Positions 8,694 to 17,739 of a DNA stretch of 64,000 bases are shown in pieces. The DNA is taken from contig DATNQD010000063.1 of NCBI GenBank assembly GCA_036702865.1, positions 186,001 through 250,000 on the forward strand, in the 5' to 3' direction. The position numbers were made by a program, and so were the translations under genes. Positions within the stretch are counted from its first letter, which is position 1, and every line of letters starts with the position of its first letter. Under the pieces are notes generated by a model. The model saw only the letters and a program-made list of their open reading frames with translations, made no database searches and was not told where the DNA came from. Source of the DNA: Trichocoleus sp. (lineage in GTDB: Bacteria > Cyanobacteriota > Cyanobacteriia > Elainellales > Elainellaceae).

Positions 8694-8709
8694 CGTGATA
8701 AAAATCACA
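8694..8709 (+). promoter_or_regulatory. CRP/SyCRP1-like operator
   Basis: CGTGA-TAAAAA-TCACA matches the CRP consensus TGTGA-N6-TCACA at 9 of 10 positions. An extra CGTGAT half-site sits 11 bp upstream (8683-8688). A possible -10 hexamer TATAAA is at 8737-8742, which would place the operator centre about 47 bp before a transcription start near 8749. Cyanobacteria have cAMP receptor proteins (SyCRP1) that use this consensus. Control of the downstream sugar transferase is inference. Confidence 0.5.
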
Positions 8710-8883
8710 AAAGCTGGCGATACTGAAATAGATAAGTATAAAAAACAACATCCTAGACAGAGAAATACGGTGCTTTGTTCCAGAGCTTCTCAGCTTATTG
8801 AAGTCTCCGTGAAGACTGAACTTAATTGATTAGTTCCTTAAAGCCGCTGTCCATACTCATTGACGTAAGGCAGTGTGAATTAG

Positions 8884-8899
8884 TTTGTCGAGTGACAAA
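8884..8899. promoter_or_regulatory. Perfect 6-bp inverted repeat in the sugar transferase leader
   Basis: TTTGTC-GAGT-GACAAA is a perfect inverted repeat 57 bp upstream of the sugar transferase ATG. It could be an operator or a small hairpin in the leader RNA. There is no T-run after it, so it is not an intrinsic terminator. Confidence 0.35.
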
Positions 8900-8955
8900 T
8901 AGCTGAGCGTCGCCTTACTGTCTCGCCAAGATGACTTCCTCCGTTGCATCCCTCC

Positions 8956-9645
8956 ATGATCAGCACACCTAAAACATCTTCTTCGGTATTATCTACCCCT
9001 CTAGCTTTTCCGTTTCAGGTTCACACATCATCCTATGTTCATCCTGCGGCTATCAGTCCAACGAAACGGCTAATTGATATTGGGGGGGCGCTGGTTGGTT
9101 TACTGCTCACGGCGCTCCTATTTCTGCCGATCGCGCTTGCTATCTACATCAGTGATCCGGGTCCGATTCTCTACAGCCAGGTTCGCTGTGGCTTCCGAGG
9201 ACAGCAGTTCCGCATCTGGAAATTTCGCTCCATGGTCGTTAATGCAGAGCATCTGAAGCATCAGGTGCAAAACCAGGCAAAAGGGCATATCTTCAAGAAC
9301 GATCGCGATCCACGCATTACCAGAGCCGGTCACTTTCTCCGCCGCACTAGCCTGGACGAACTGCCGCAGTTCTGGAATGTTCTGATGGGGGAGATGAGCT
9401 TGGTTGGAACGCGCCCCCCTACACCTGATGAGGTTAGCCACTATACACGGCGGCATTGGAAAAGACTCGAAGTCAAACCCGGTATTACTGGAGAATGGCA
9501 AGCCAACGGTCGCTCTACTGTCTCCAGTTTCGAGAAGATTGTGGCAATGGATCTGCGCTATCAGAAACGATGGTCGATCGCCTACGATCTAAAACTTATT
9601 CTTAAAACGGTTTATGTTGTTCTCTGCCGCAAAGGGGCTTGTTGA
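8956..9645 (+). CDS. Undecaprenyl-phosphate sugar phosphotransferase (bacterial sugar transferase family)
   Basis: About 229 residues from the ATG at 8956; an in-frame TTG lies at 8944. It initiates exopolysaccharide or glycan repeat synthesis by moving a sugar-1-phosphate onto undecaprenyl phosphate at the inner membrane. Seen are the leading [12 protein letters not shown], one re-entrant hydrophobic segment, FRIWKFRSM, the conserved [26 protein letters not shown] block with the catalytic Asp-Glu, and [10 protein letters not shown]. It lacks the extra N-terminal helices of WbaP/WcaJ, so it is the short monotopic type. It is followed by a strong terminator, implying a single-gene unit. The sugar substrate cannot be inferred. 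Confidence 0.93.
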   Translation: MISTPKTSSSVLSTPLAFPFQVHTSSYVHPAAISPTKRLIDIGGALVGLLLTALLFLPIALAIYISDPGPILYSQVRCGFRGQQFRIWKFRSMVVNAEHLKHQVQNQAKGHIFKNDRDPRITRAGHFLRRTSLDELPQFWNVLMGEMSLVGTRPPTPDEVSHYTRRHWKRLEVKPGITGEWQANGRSTVSSFEKIVAMDLRYQKRWSIAYDLKLILKTVYVVLCRKGAC

Positions 9646-9709
9646 GTCGGGAGCGGGGAACAGGTGATGGGTAATTGGTAAAACGAAGCTCAAATATTAA
9701 CTGTGAATC

Positions 9710-9737
9710 GGGTAGGCATCTGGCTTACCCTTTTTTT
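9710..9737 (+). terminator. Intrinsic terminator after the sugar transferase
   Basis: An 8-bp stem (9710-9717 pairing with 9723-9730, one G-T pair) with a 5-nt loop is followed directly by seven T residues (9731-9737). It lies 65 bp after the sugar transferase stop and is the clearest intrinsic terminator in the window. Confidence 0.85.
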
Positions 9738-9866
9738 GTGCAAGAACGATCGCAACTGCTCAAAGCCCAGCCGAATCGCAGGATTTAGGAAGCGAGATCA
9801 TGTACAACCTGAAGCCAGTAGACTTGTATCTACCCTGCATTACGCCCATTTCACTCCCCATTCCCC

Positions 9867-10724
9867 ATGACCGCTCAAGGACTCTTCATCGGGCTAATTA
9901 CGCTGGACTTGCTTTACCTGACCCAGCATTTCCCCGATCGCAACCAAAAGATTGTGGCGCTGGATTATGAAGTGGCGGCGGGTGGACCAGCAACAAATGC
10001 AGCAGTTACGTTTAGCTATCTGGGTGGTGCTGCAACACTGATGGGGGTTTTGGGAGCGCATCCAATTCGAGAGTTGATTCTGGCAGATGTGCAGCAATGG
10101 GGCGTGACGATCGCTGATCTGCACCCGGAGCGTCCTGATCCGCCGCCGACTTCTTCGATTTTGGTGACAGAGGCAACCGGAGAACGGGCAGTAATTTCAC
10201 TGAATGCAGTAAAGTCTCAAGTTGCGGCTGATGCGATCGCAAATCAGGCATTGAGCGGTATAGAAATTGTGTTGATCGACGGACATCAAATAACAGTGGG
10301 GCAGACGATCGCCCGTCAAGCCAAAGCAAAGCAAATTCCGGTGGTGATTGATGGTGGCAGTTGGAAACCGGGTTTTGAGAGAATTTTGTCTGAGGTGGAT
10401 TACGCCATTTGTTCTGCGAACTTTCAGCCGCCAGGCTGTGAAACGATCGATTCGGTGTTTGCTTACCTGGAAAGCTTACAGATTCCGCATATTGCCATCA
10501 CTCAGGGCGAGCAGCCCATTCTGTATCGGAGCCAGGGCAAGTCAGGCGAGATGGCAGTTCCCGTGATTCAGCCGGTTGATACGCTGGGAGCAGGCGACAT
10601 CTTTCATGGCGCATTTTGTCATTTCATTCTGCATTCTGAGTTTACAGAGGCGCTGGCTCAAGCCGCCAATATTGCCGCTCAGGCTTGTCAGCAGTTTGGG
10701 ACAAGAGCCTGGATGAAGCGCTAG
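9867..10724 (+). CDS. PfkB-family carbohydrate kinase
   Basis: A 285-residue ribokinase-like kinase. It shows the sugar-binding N-terminal motif AGGPATNAAVTFSYLGG and the C-terminal PfkB signature DTLGAGDIFHGAFCHF, whose Asp is the catalytic base and whose GAGD makes the anion hole. Substrate is not predictable; ribokinase-like and fructokinase-like assignments are equally possible. It is 75 bp upstream of the CysQ-like phosphatase gene on the same strand, and the two may be co-transcribed. Confidence 0.9.
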   Translation: MTAQGLFIGLITLDLLYLTQHFPDRNQKIVALDYEVAAGGPATNAAVTFSYLGGAATLMGVLGAHPIRELILADVQQWGVTIADLHPERPDPPPTSSILVTEATGERAVISLNAVKSQVAADAIANQALSGIEIVLIDGHQITVGQTIARQAKAKQIPVVIDGGSWKPGFERILSEVDYAICSANFQPPGCETIDSVFAYLESLQIPHIAITQGEQPILYRSQGKSGEMAVPVIQPVDTLGAGDIFHGAFCHFILHSEFTEALAQAANIAAQACQQFGTRAWMKR

Positions 10725-10799
10725 GGCGGAGACAGTTGTACCTTTATAATGAGGCGGATTAAGGGCAATTTCCGATCGAGTGATAGAGGAGCGTGAAGC

Positions 10800-11690
10800 A
10801 TGCAACCAGCAACAGGACAGACTTTAGAGGAGATGCTGTCGATCGTTCGATCGCTGGGATGGGGAGCCGCAAAAATTCTCCGCTCCTATTACCGGGGAGA
10901 ACCCGCTCAAGATGGAACTGCTCGATCGCTCGATATTCAAAACAAAAAAGATGGTCCAGTGACGGCGGCAGATTTGGCAGTGAATCAGTATGTCTTGAGC
11001 CATTTGGAGGCAGCTTTTGGGACAGAAGCTTTTGGCTATCTCAGCGAGGAAACCTATAAAGCAAAAGCATCCCCTGAAGCGTTACCGCATGAATGGGTCT
11101 GGATTCTCGATCCATTGGACGGAACCAGAGATTTTATTGACCAAACAGGCGAATATGCCTTTCATCTGGCGCTGACTTATCAGGGGCGTCCGGTGCTGTC
11201 AATTGTTGCTTGCCCTGAACTGGAGAGGCTCTACTCCGCGACACTCGGCGGCGGTGCATTTGTGGAAACCCCTGATGGAACTCGCCAGCGGTTACAGGTT
11301 TCAGATTGCAATCAACTCGAAGATCTGACAGTTGTGGTCAGTCGAACTCATCGGGATGGGCGATTTAATCATCTGCTCCAGCAATTGTCCTGCCAGAATC
11401 AGCTTGCGGTTGGGAGTGTGGGCGGCAAAATTGCGGCGATCGTTGATCAGCGTGCCGATGTCTATATTTCTCTCTCTGGAAAGTCTGCTCCAAAAGATTG
11501 GGACATGGCGGCTCCGGAACTCATCCTGACTGAAGCAGGTGGCAAATTCACTCATGCTGATGGCTCGCCACTGCGCTACAACCAGGGTGATGTAAACCAG
11601 TGGGGTTGTTTGATTGCCAGCAACGGAACCTGCCATGAAAAGCTTTGTTCAGACGCAACAGAAACATTAGCAGCGATCGATCAAGGTTAA
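10800..11690 (+). CDS. cysQ: Inositol monophosphatase-family phosphatase, CysQ-like
   Basis: A 296-residue Mg-dependent, Li-sensitive phosphatase-fold protein. The metal-binding residues are present in SEETY, WILDPLDGTRDFI and the C-terminal DWDMAAPELILTEAGG. In cyanobacteria this form is usually annotated 3'(2'),5'-bisphosphate nucleotidase, which clears 3'-phosphoadenosine 5'-phosphate from sulfate assimilation; activity on inositol phosphate or fructose bisphosphate is not excluded. A TATAAT at 10745-10750 upstream lacks a convincing -35 element. Confidence 0.85.
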   Translation: MQPATGQTLEEMLSIVRSLGWGAAKILRSYYRGEPAQDGTARSLDIQNKKDGPVTAADLAVNQYVLSHLEAAFGTEAFGYLSEETYKAKASPEALPHEWVWILDPLDGTRDFIDQTGEYAFHLALTYQGRPVLSIVACPELERLYSATLGGGAFVETPDGTRQRLQVSDCNQLEDLTVVVSRTHRDGRFNHLLQQLSCQNQLAVGSVGGKIAAIVDQRADVYISLSGKSAPKDWDMAAPELILTEAGGKFTHADGSPLRYNQGDVNQWGCLIASNGTCHEKLCSDATETLAAIDQG

Positions 11691-11723
11691 CTTCAGGCGT
11701 CAATTCCACCCAGTGTTCTGCCC

Positions 11724-12485
11724 ATGATCCAACATCCCATTCGCATTAAAGTTATTAACGGCAACACCTACGAACCGATGACTCAGGGAATTGATGAGTC
11801 GGCTCAAGCGGCTCGGTTTCCTCAAACTGAAATTGTGACGACCCAGCCCAAAGCCGGACCCGAATCGATCGAGAGTTACTATGACGAATATTTGGCGATT
11901 CCCGGCATTCTGGAAGAAATTATTCAATCGGGCGATGAATATGATGCCTTTGTGATTGCTTGCTGGGGTGATCCGGGGGTGGAAGCGGCGCGGGAACTGA
12001 CCACAAAACCTGTGATTGGCATTGCTGAAGCCAGTATGTATGTCGCGAATATGGTGGCGGCTCGATGGGGTGTTGTCACGACGATGCACCGGGCACTCGA
12101 CATGATTGAGAAAACGATTCATCGGGCAGGGTTTGCTCATCGCTGCGTCTCGATCCGCACGACTGGGATTTCTGTCATTGAAACTGATACGGCTCGGCAG
12201 GAAACGATCGATGCTCTCGAAGCTGCCGGACGGCTGGCAATCATTGAAGACAAAGCAGAAGCGCTCTGTTTGGGCTGTGCTGGAATGAGCGGCTTAGACA
12301 AGGAACTGGAACAGCGATTAGGCATTCCGCTGATTGATGCAGTGGCGGCGGCAGTCAAAATGGCAGAGGCGATGGTTGGCTTACAGAAACAAACCAGTAA
12401 AGCCCTCACATACAAATTCCCAGAACCGAAGCGAATTAAGGGATTTCCCGATTATATGCAGTGGGGTAAGTCGCAGGGCGAGTAG
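11724..12485 (+). CDS. Aspartate/glutamate/hydantoin racemase family protein
   Basis: A 253-residue protein of the Asp/Glu racemase superfamily. The two catalytic cysteine contexts are visible: VIACWGDPGVEAARE in the first half and CLGCAGMSGLDKELEQRLGIPLIDAV in the second. The N-terminus IRIKVINGNTYEPM resembles hydantoin racemases. These enzymes invert stereochemistry without cofactors. Substrate is unknown, and no hydantoinase or carbamoylase gene is nearby. It begins 33 bp after the phosphatase stop and is probably co-transcribed. Confidence 0.85.
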   Translation: MIQHPIRIKVINGNTYEPMTQGIDESAQAARFPQTEIVTTQPKAGPESIESYYDEYLAIPGILEEIIQSGDEYDAFVIACWGDPGVEAARELTTKPVIGIAEASMYVANMVAARWGVVTTMHRALDMIEKTIHRAGFAHRCVSIRTTGISVIETDTARQETIDALEAAGRLAIIEDKAEALCLGCAGMSGLDKELEQRLGIPLIDAVAAAVKMAEAMVGLQKQTSKALTYKFPEPKRIKGFPDYMQWGKSQGE

Positions 12486-12522
12486 GGTGTGGCGAGAGGC
12501 GATCGGGTTTCAAGAATTTAAT

Positions 12523-13086
12523 CTACTCGAAATATAGATAATGCATTAGGTCGCTTGTGAGGCTGGCAGGAAGCTGGAGGCGCTGTTGTAGGTCAGCAAG
12601 ATTGCGATAGGCTCCTCGCTGCTGGCGATTTTGGACAATTGCCCTTGCCAGAAATAAATCCACTGCGGGGATACGGGTTAAGGCTTCGATCGAGGCTCGA
12701 TTCAGGTTGAGTCGTTGGATGGTGCCGAGGCTGTCAGCATCGTAGTAGCAGAATTGTAAGATCGGTTCCAGTGGACGCAGGCGAGGCAGGGGCAGGCTTA
12801 AAGCGGCGGCGATGTCTTCAATGCAGTGAAATTGAACACCAGACTGAGTGAGGGCTACGAGCGATCGAGCTTGATGGATGGAGAGTCCGGGAAGGCGTAG
12901 CCAGTCATCCACACCTGCCTGATTCACGTCAATTTTGATGCCTAGCTCTGCTGCTAAGCGAATTTCTTCCAGCGACTGAAACCGATAGTAGGGGTCGTTG
13001 AGCAGGCGCGATCGAAGCGGTTGGATCTGTGCTTTGAGGTCTAACCTCGGTCGAGCCGTTGCACCAAACCAGTCTTCAAATCCCAT
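12523..13086 (-). CDS. Helix-hairpin-helix (ComEA-like) protein
   Basis: A 187-residue protein with two tandem helix-hairpin-helix pairs: around 57-95 (VNQAGVDDWLRLPGLSIHQARSLV) and around 125-165 (LNLNRASIEALTRIPAVDLFLARAIV, then RGAYRNLADLQQRL). HhH pairs bind DNA backbones non-specifically, and the ComEA type acts in DNA uptake. There is no signal peptide or membrane anchor, so it is likely cytoplasmic, unlike true ComEA. Downstream of the TM2/SHOCT gene on the same strand (46 bp). Confidence 0.82.
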   Translation of the reverse strand: MGFEDWFGATARPRLDLKAQIQPLRSRLLNDPYYRFQSLEEIRLAAELGIKIDVNQAGVDDWLRLPGLSIHQARSLVALTQSGVQFHCIEDIAAALSLPLPRLRPLEPILQFCYYDADSLGTIQRLNLNRASIEALTRIPAVDLFLARAIVQNRQQRGAYRNLADLQQRLQLPASLTSDLMHYLYFE

Positions 13087-13132
13087 CTGTCTGTTCCTTA
13101 TCCCTGCTGTGCTAATTTCCCTGCTGTGCTAA

Positions 13133-13588
13133 TTATTGAATGCGATCGAGCAACTGTCGCCGCTTTTGTTCAAACTCGTACTCTGAAATTAATCCATCCT
13201 GACGGAGCGTCTCAAGCTGGCGTAAAGCATCCGCGATCGTACTGACCTGGCTTAAGTCGGGTGCAGGCGTGAGGGAACTGGATGATGTACTACTGGATAA
13301 TGTACTACTATGTGTACTACTAAATGATGTGCCACTGAAAGTTTGGGCTGGATTGAAGCTGAACTGAAAACTGGGATTAAAAGGCTCTGTCGTTTGAAAT
13401 AAGTACCATAAAGCTTCAGCCGCACAAGCAACATGCACGATGCGGTTATCAAGGCAGGACAACAGCAAATAAAGTATTCCCCAACCTCTTTGTCCCAAAT
13501 AAAACTTGTGCCAGCCTGCAAGCGGTAGAAAAATTCCTGCGCCTGCTAACAGGACAGCAATTCTGCGATCTTTGGGCTTCGATAACAT
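13133..13588 (-). CDS. TM2 domain plus SHOCT domain membrane protein
   Basis: A 151-residue protein. Residues about 8-60 form a TM2 domain: two hydrophobic helices around GWHKFYLGQRGWGILYL. Residues about 80-110 are a Ser/Thr-rich linker. The last ~34 residues (IADALRQLETLRQDGLISEYEFEQKRRQLL) are a SHOCT motif, a short oligomerisation module. The linker DNA contains three GTACTACT repeats. Function unknown; such proteins are predicted membrane organisers. Confidence 0.82.
   Translation of the reverse strand: MLSKPKDRRIAVLLAGAGIFLPLAGWHKFYLGQRGWGILYLLLSCLDNRIVHVACAAEALWYLFQTTEPFNPSFQFSFNPAQTFSGTSFSSTHSSTLSSSTSSSSLTPAPDLSQVSTIADALRQLETLRQDGLISEYEFEQKRRQLLDRIQ
13287..13321. repeat. Three GTACTACT repeats in the Ser/Thr-rich linker
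   Basis: GTACTACT occurs at 13287-13294, 13302-13309 and 13314-13321, with 15- and 12-bp periods. Both periods are multiples of three, so copy-number changes keep the frame of the TM2/SHOCT gene. Confidence 0.8.
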
Positions 13589-13978
13589 ACGGGAGACAGC
13601 AGTTTTGAGACGATGTAGAACTGACGCAATGACCCTACCTTAAATCCGATCGGTAAATTCCGGAAAATTCTTCGATCTTTATAAAGTTTTATCCTAAAGA
13701 TACGGTGAATTTCTGGATTTGAACCGTCCCTCCTGAAGAGTGGAGCGGTAGACTACGTACATTATCCGTTAGGCTCGGTTCACCTCAGGTTACTAGGGAG
13801 CCAGGTCGAAACGCTTTGCACTATCTAAAACGGTCTAGTTGATCTCAGGTTCTTGACCAGTCATGGTTAAGAGAGCCTGGTGTAGATGCAGTTTTATGTG
13901 GCTTGCGGAGCGTAGCCTATTTTTTGATGCTTCTCCTTCCCTGACGCACCGCATCTTTAATTTTGTTCCAGAGAGCCA
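13589..13978. other. 390-bp intergenic region with a 60-bp-spaced direct repeat
   Basis: Divergent region between the TM2/SHOCT gene and the J-domain gene. CTCAGGTT occurs at 13784-13791 and 13844-13851, exactly 60 bp apart, each inside a looser similarity (GG-t-c-GTT-xx-CTCAGGTT). No RNA gene or clear promoter is recognised. Confidence 0.45.
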
Positions 13979-14908
13979 ATGCCCATGCTACAGATCTTCT
14001 CCCCAGAATGGCTGTCTCAGTTATCCGATCCTTACGCTGTCCTGGGGTTGTCTGTTGCAGCAGACGATCGCCGTGTTCTCAAGCGATATCGCGCGATCGC
14101 CAAACAGCTTCACCCAGATAGCCAGGTGATGGCGGATGCAGAAAATAAAGAACTGGCAGTCCAAATTTTTAGCCGTCTGGTCAACCCTGCATACCAGAAA
14201 GTCAAGCAAGAAAAGGGCAGAGCCGATGTCATGGCAACGCTGCGGTTTCGGGTGCGCCGGATCAACCGAGATGAGCCCCTCCGCGCCTATAACGACCCTG
14301 CTGCTCAATTGCTAAAAATGCCTGTTCATCAAGTGGAGTTGTTCTATGAGCAAGCAATCACAGAATTGGCAGAGAAGCAGTTTCAGTCGCTTGACCAGTT
14401 TGAGACGCTGACTCAGCAACTCAACGAGCTAAATCTGGTTTACCTGCACCTAAAAATGGGTGAACCGATGATTCGGGAACGGCGGACTGGAGTTGTAGCG
14501 GCATCTGAGGCGCGTCCGACTCAGTTTACCCCTAGCCCCAGCGAAGAAACTCAGACCAAGATTGACTATGCTCAACGCCACTATCAGCGGGCACAAGAAT
14601 ATGCCAGAAAAGGCAACTGGGCTCAGGTTGTAGCAGAACTGAGAGATGCGATTCGGCTGGAAGCAACCCGCAGTGAATATCACTCGCTCTTGGCAAAAGC
14701 CTACCTCGCCCAAAATTTGATGGGAATGGCGAAAGTTCATTTTCGGCAAGCCCTGAAGCTTAATCCTCAAGATCCGCTTGCCCGAATCTACGCGCCCAAA
14801 TTTCAACTTAACCCAGATGCGCCTGATCATACGTTGAGCGATCGCAGCACCGGGCAACCTGCGAAACCTCCCAGCCGTCTTCTGAATCTCTTTGGTCGCA
14901 AGCGTTAG
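13979..14908 (+). CDS. J-domain (DnaJ-like) and TPR protein
   Basis: A 309-residue protein. Residues about 17-60 resemble a J domain (DPYAVLGLSVAADDRRVLKRYRAIAKQLHPDSQ) with the HPD tripeptide that stimulates Hsp70 ATPase. About 190-270 contain two tetratricopeptide-like repeats (AQRHYQRAQEYARKGNWAQVVAELRDAI; AKAYLAQNLMGMAKVHFRQALKLNPQDP), a protein-interaction scaffold. There is no Gly/Phe or zinc-finger region, so it is a specialised (type III) J protein, probably recruiting Hsp70 to a client. It is upstream of pyrB with an 80-bp gap. Confidence 0.85.
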   Translation: MPMLQIFSPEWLSQLSDPYAVLGLSVAADDRRVLKRYRAIAKQLHPDSQVMADAENKELAVQIFSRLVNPAYQKVKQEKGRADVMATLRFRVRRINRDEPLRAYNDPAAQLLKMPVHQVELFYEQAITELAEKQFQSLDQFETLTQQLNELNLVYLHLKMGEPMIRERRTGVVAASEARPTQFTPSPSEETQTKIDYAQRHYQRAQEYARKGNWAQVVAELRDAIRLEATRSEYHSLLAKAYLAQNLMGMAKVHFRQALKLNPQDPLARIYAPKFQLNPDAPDHTLSDRSTGQPAKPPSRLLNLFGRKR

Positions 14909-14988
14909 ATTGTTACCTCTACGGTCTCTGTCCCGCGCCATCCTGAGCATGAAGTACAATTTCTAAGATCCGCTTAGGGAAACGTTGA

Positions 14989-15984
14989 ATGGCTACTGCG
15001 TGGACTCGTCGCCACATTCTCTCTCTGGCTGACTTTCAGCCTGCTGAGTATGACGTCGTATTACAAACGGCTGCTAGTTTTCAGGAAGTTCTATCTCGCC
15101 GCACCAAAAAAGTCCCCGCACTTCAGGGGCAGGTGGTCGCTAATCTATTTTTTGAGTCATCTACCCGAACGCGCAGCAGTTTTGAGCTGGCTGCCAAACG
15201 CCTCTCCGCTGATACCTTAAACTTTGCGCCCGGAACCTCCTCCATGACGAAGGGAGAAACCATCCTGGATACTGCAAAGACTTATTTGGCAATGGGCGCT
15301 GACATCATGGTCATTCGGCATCGGGAAGCCGGAGTGCCTCTGGCGATCGCCAATGAAATGGATCGGCTGCAAACTCGCGTTGGCGTCTTTAATGCTGGAG
15401 ATGGACAGCACGAACACCCATCCCAAGCGCTGCTCGATCTCTTCACGCTTTGCACCTTGATTGATCCAGAGAAGCCCCACTCATCGCTTCTGGCGGGCAA
15501 AAAGATTGCCATTGTTGGTGACATTCTGCATTCACGGGTGGCACGATCGAACCTTTGGAGCCTGACCGCGAGTGGGGCAGAAGTGCATCTTGCCGGACCA
15601 CCCACCCTACTCCCCAAACTGTTTGCTGATTTCACGACCACCCAAGATTCATTGCCCAGAAACCTCTTCCTGCACTGGTCTTTAGACCCTGCTTTAGAGA
15701 ACGCTGATTTTGTGATGACGCTGCGGCTTCAGCGAGAGCGCATGACTCAGCATTTGTTGCCAAGTTTGCGAGAGTATCATCAGCAGTTTGGCATCACGCA
15801 CGATCGCTTGAGAATCTGTCAACCCCATGTCCGAGTGCTGCATCCGGGACCAGTGAACCGGGGAGTCGAAATTAGTTCTGAGTTGATGGATGACCCTCAG
15901 TTCAGCCTGATTTCGCAGCAGGTAACCAGCGGGGTTTCGGTCAGGATGGCGCTACTGTACCTGATGGCGGGGGGTAAGACCTGA
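14989..15984 (+). CDS. pyrB: Aspartate carbamoyltransferase, catalytic chain
   Basis: A 331-residue enzyme catalysing carbamoyl phosphate plus aspartate to N-carbamoylaspartate in pyrimidine synthesis. Family motifs are complete: the carbamoyl-phosphate site [13 protein letters not shown], the loop around [22 protein letters not shown], and the C-terminal [11 protein letters not shown]. No regulatory pyrI follows, as usual in cyanobacteria. The last 33 bp overlap the convergent YdcF-family gene. Confidence 0.97.
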   Translation: MATAWTRRHILSLADFQPAEYDVVLQTAASFQEVLSRRTKKVPALQGQVVANLFFESSTRTRSSFELAAKRLSADTLNFAPGTSSMTKGETILDTAKTYLAMGADIMVIRHREAGVPLAIANEMDRLQTRVGVFNAGDGQHEHPSQALLDLFTLCTLIDPEKPHSSLLAGKKIAIVGDILHSRVARSNLWSLTASGAEVHLAGPPTLLPKLFADFTTTQDSLPRNLFLHWSLDPALENADFVMTLRLQRERMTQHLLPSLREYHQQFGITHDRLRICQPHVRVLHPGPVNRGVEISSELMDDPQFSLISQQVTSGVSVRMALLYLMAGGKT

Positions 15985-16734
15985 GAATATTTGCTCGTTG
16001 GGGTCAAGACTGCGGCGGAAAAAGCGCCCTTTCAGCCCATAGCTCATTAAGCCAAAATATTCGCGCACCAGCAGAAAAGCTTCTTTCCGTTCGGCGAGTT
16101 GAGACGGTAGTGGGTTGAGATGAGGAATCACCTCAAAACCAAGACTGCGGTAAGTCAAAAACGATCGCAGCATATGGGGCGGATCAGTCACTAAAAGAAT
16201 CCGTTTGACGCCTCTCGGTTGGAGTAATGCAGCCGTAAACTGAGCATTTTCCTCGGTCGTACGGGAGCAGGGTTCTCCATCGATCGCCTGAGGTGGAATT
16301 CCGGATTGCTTGAGCGAGTCAACAATTTCGATCGCATCTCCCGAACCACTCGCAAAAATGAAGGGTGCTCGTTTTGCTTGCCACAACTGCGACGCAATCT
16401 GAACCCGCTCTTGCCGCAACTCTGAACCTCGCCCTAAAACGACGATCGCATCGGTTTTGGTTCCGGGGTCTTCAGGCAAAAAGCGAGTGAGGATTTGATT
16501 ACCTGGAGCAAGGGCGATCGGAGAACCAACCAGCAGATAAACCAATAGAAGTAACAGTCCTGATCCGCTGATCAGTCCCTTATAGCGGAGCGGACGCAGC
16601 AGCCAGGGCAAGAAAATTAGGATAAGAAGCGGTGGCAAAATGAGATGAGGGCTGACCAGGAGGTCAAAGATTGTCCAGGTGAAAAAAGTCCAGCGACCTG
16701 TCGCATCATTCGGACAAACAGAAGGATCAATCAT
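15952..16734 (-). CDS. YdcF/ElyC-family (DUF218) membrane protein
   Basis: A 260-residue protein with two N-terminal membrane helices (about 20-75) followed by a DUF218 domain: [13 protein letters not shown], the [13 protein letters not shown] segment, and [26 protein letters not shown]. ElyC/YdcF proteins act in envelope and peptidoglycan-precursor homeostasis; the exact reaction is unsettled. The gene converges on pyrB and overlaps its 3' end by 33 bp. Confidence 0.9.
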   Translation of the reverse strand: MIDPSVCPNDATGRWTFFTWTIFDLLVSPHLILPPLLILIFLPWLLRPLRYKGLISGSGLLLLLVYLLVGSPIALAPGNQILTRFLPEDPGTKTDAIVVLGRGSELRQERVQIASQLWQAKRAPFIFASGSGDAIEIVDSLKQSGIPPQAIDGEPCSRTTEENAQFTAALLQPRGVKRILLVTDPPHMLRSFLTYRSLGFEVIPHLNPLPSQLAERKEAFLLVREYFGLMSYGLKGRFFRRSLDPNEQIFSGLTPRHQVQ

Positions 16735-16871
16735 GACGATCGAGCAATTTCAGAAATAGGATGATTCACAGGCTCCGTTAAACAAACGCTTAAACTCTAT
16801 GCTGGAGTGGTATGCCTAGTTTACTGAGAACCGCCGCTACTCTGTTGTGACACAGCGAAATTCCCCAAGCC

Positions 16872-17369
16872 ATGAACCCGATCGCACTTCCCTCAACTTC
16901 GCAGCGCTTTCCCACTTATGCAGGCGATCACCTCACGATTACTTTTGCGCCTCTATCCTTAACTGAGATTTATGAACAAGCAGATGATCCGGCAAATGGA
17001 GCAATTGTCGTGATGAGCGGCATGGTTCGCAATCAGACGGATGGCATCCCTGTTGTGGCACTGGAATATCAGGCGTATGAGCCGATGGCGATCGAGGTGT
17101 TCAAGCAAATTGCCCATCAAATCCGCCAGACCTGGGCAGATGTAACCCATGTTGTGATTCATCATCGCATCGGAAAACTGGCGATCGGTGAAATCAGTGT
17201 TTTAGTCGCAGTAGGTTGTCCTCACCGAACAGAGGCATTTGAGGCTTGCAAGTATGCGATCGACACGCTGAAACATAACGCGCCGATCTGGAAAAAAGAA
17301 CATTGGAAAGACGGCTCAACCAGTTGGGTGAGCATTGGTGCTTGTGAACAACCTGGACAGGATTGCTGA
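16872..17369 (+). CDS. moaE: Molybdopterin synthase catalytic subunit
   Basis: A 165-residue MoaE that, with thiocarboxylated MoaD, adds dithiolene sulfur to precursor Z. Seen: VVMSGMVRNQTDG, VALEYQAYEPMA, HHRIGKLAIGEISVLVAVGCPHRTEAFEAC and the catalytic lysine region IWKKEHWKDG. No moaD or other molybdenum cofactor gene is adjacent. The N-terminal ~20 residues extend beyond the usual start; an internal start is possible. Confidence 0.95.
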   Translation: MNPIALPSTSQRFPTYAGDHLTITFAPLSLTEIYEQADDPANGAIVVMSGMVRNQTDGIPVVALEYQAYEPMAIEVFKQIAHQIRQTWADVTHVVIHHRIGKLAIGEISVLVAVGCPHRTEAFEACKYAIDTLKHNAPIWKKEHWKDGSTSWVSIGACEQPGQDC

Positions 17370-17442
17370 AATTCTTGAAATTGACACCTGGGAGCAATCA
17401 GGATTCTTGAATAGGTAGCAAAGGCTCGATCATGGATATTAG

Positions 17443-17739
17443 CTAAGGAATATCGTCCTGAATTACGCCCCAAATTTCCTCAACTTCGACGCGATCGTAC
17501 TGATGAGTAAGGATGTCTCGCATTCCGGCAATTTCTCGCCAGGGGACTCCTGGATGCTGATTACGGAAGTCAGCAGATAACCGCTTAACAGCTTCTCCAA
17601 TCACAACAATTTGATAGAGAATAGCGGATTGCTTCTCTAAATTTGCCGCCAGTTCTATCTTTTCTAAGCCTTGGGCAAATTCCAAGATAAGTTGAGCAGA
17701 TCTGGCAATGTCGAGTGATGAAGCGCTATCTCGCGACAT
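17443..17739 (-). CDS. hepT: HepT-like HEPN toxin (DUF86)
   Basis: A 98-residue HEPN-domain protein. The RNase motif R-x4-H-x-Y is present as R74, H79, Y81 in RDILTHQY. In studied HepT/MntA pairs HepT is the ribonuclease toxin and MntA inactivates it by adding AMP to the tyrosine of this motif. All three residues are intact, so the toxin is probably functional. The start overlaps the end of the upstream MntA gene by 14 bp, the usual arrangement for coupled translation. Confidence 0.9.
   Translation of the reverse strand: MSRDSASSLDIARSAQLILEFAQGLEKIELAANLEKQSAILYQIVVIGEAVKRLSADFRNQHPGVPWREIAGMRDILTHQYDRVEVEEIWGVIQDDIP

Larger units (their letters stand above)
8536..8955. other. 420-bp divergent intergenic region
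   Basis: Lies between the rsmI start (minus strand) and the sugar transferase start (plus strand). It holds a CRP-like palindrome with a possible -10 element downstream and a second short inverted repeat near 8884. The only long open frame, on the minus strand (8545-8751), shows no domain or codon evidence of being a gene. Confidence 0.6.

Noticed and set aside
8545-8751. Minus-strand open frame between rsmI and the sugar transferase
   Set aside because: No domain, no ribosome-binding site, and it spans the CRP-like site and promoter region.
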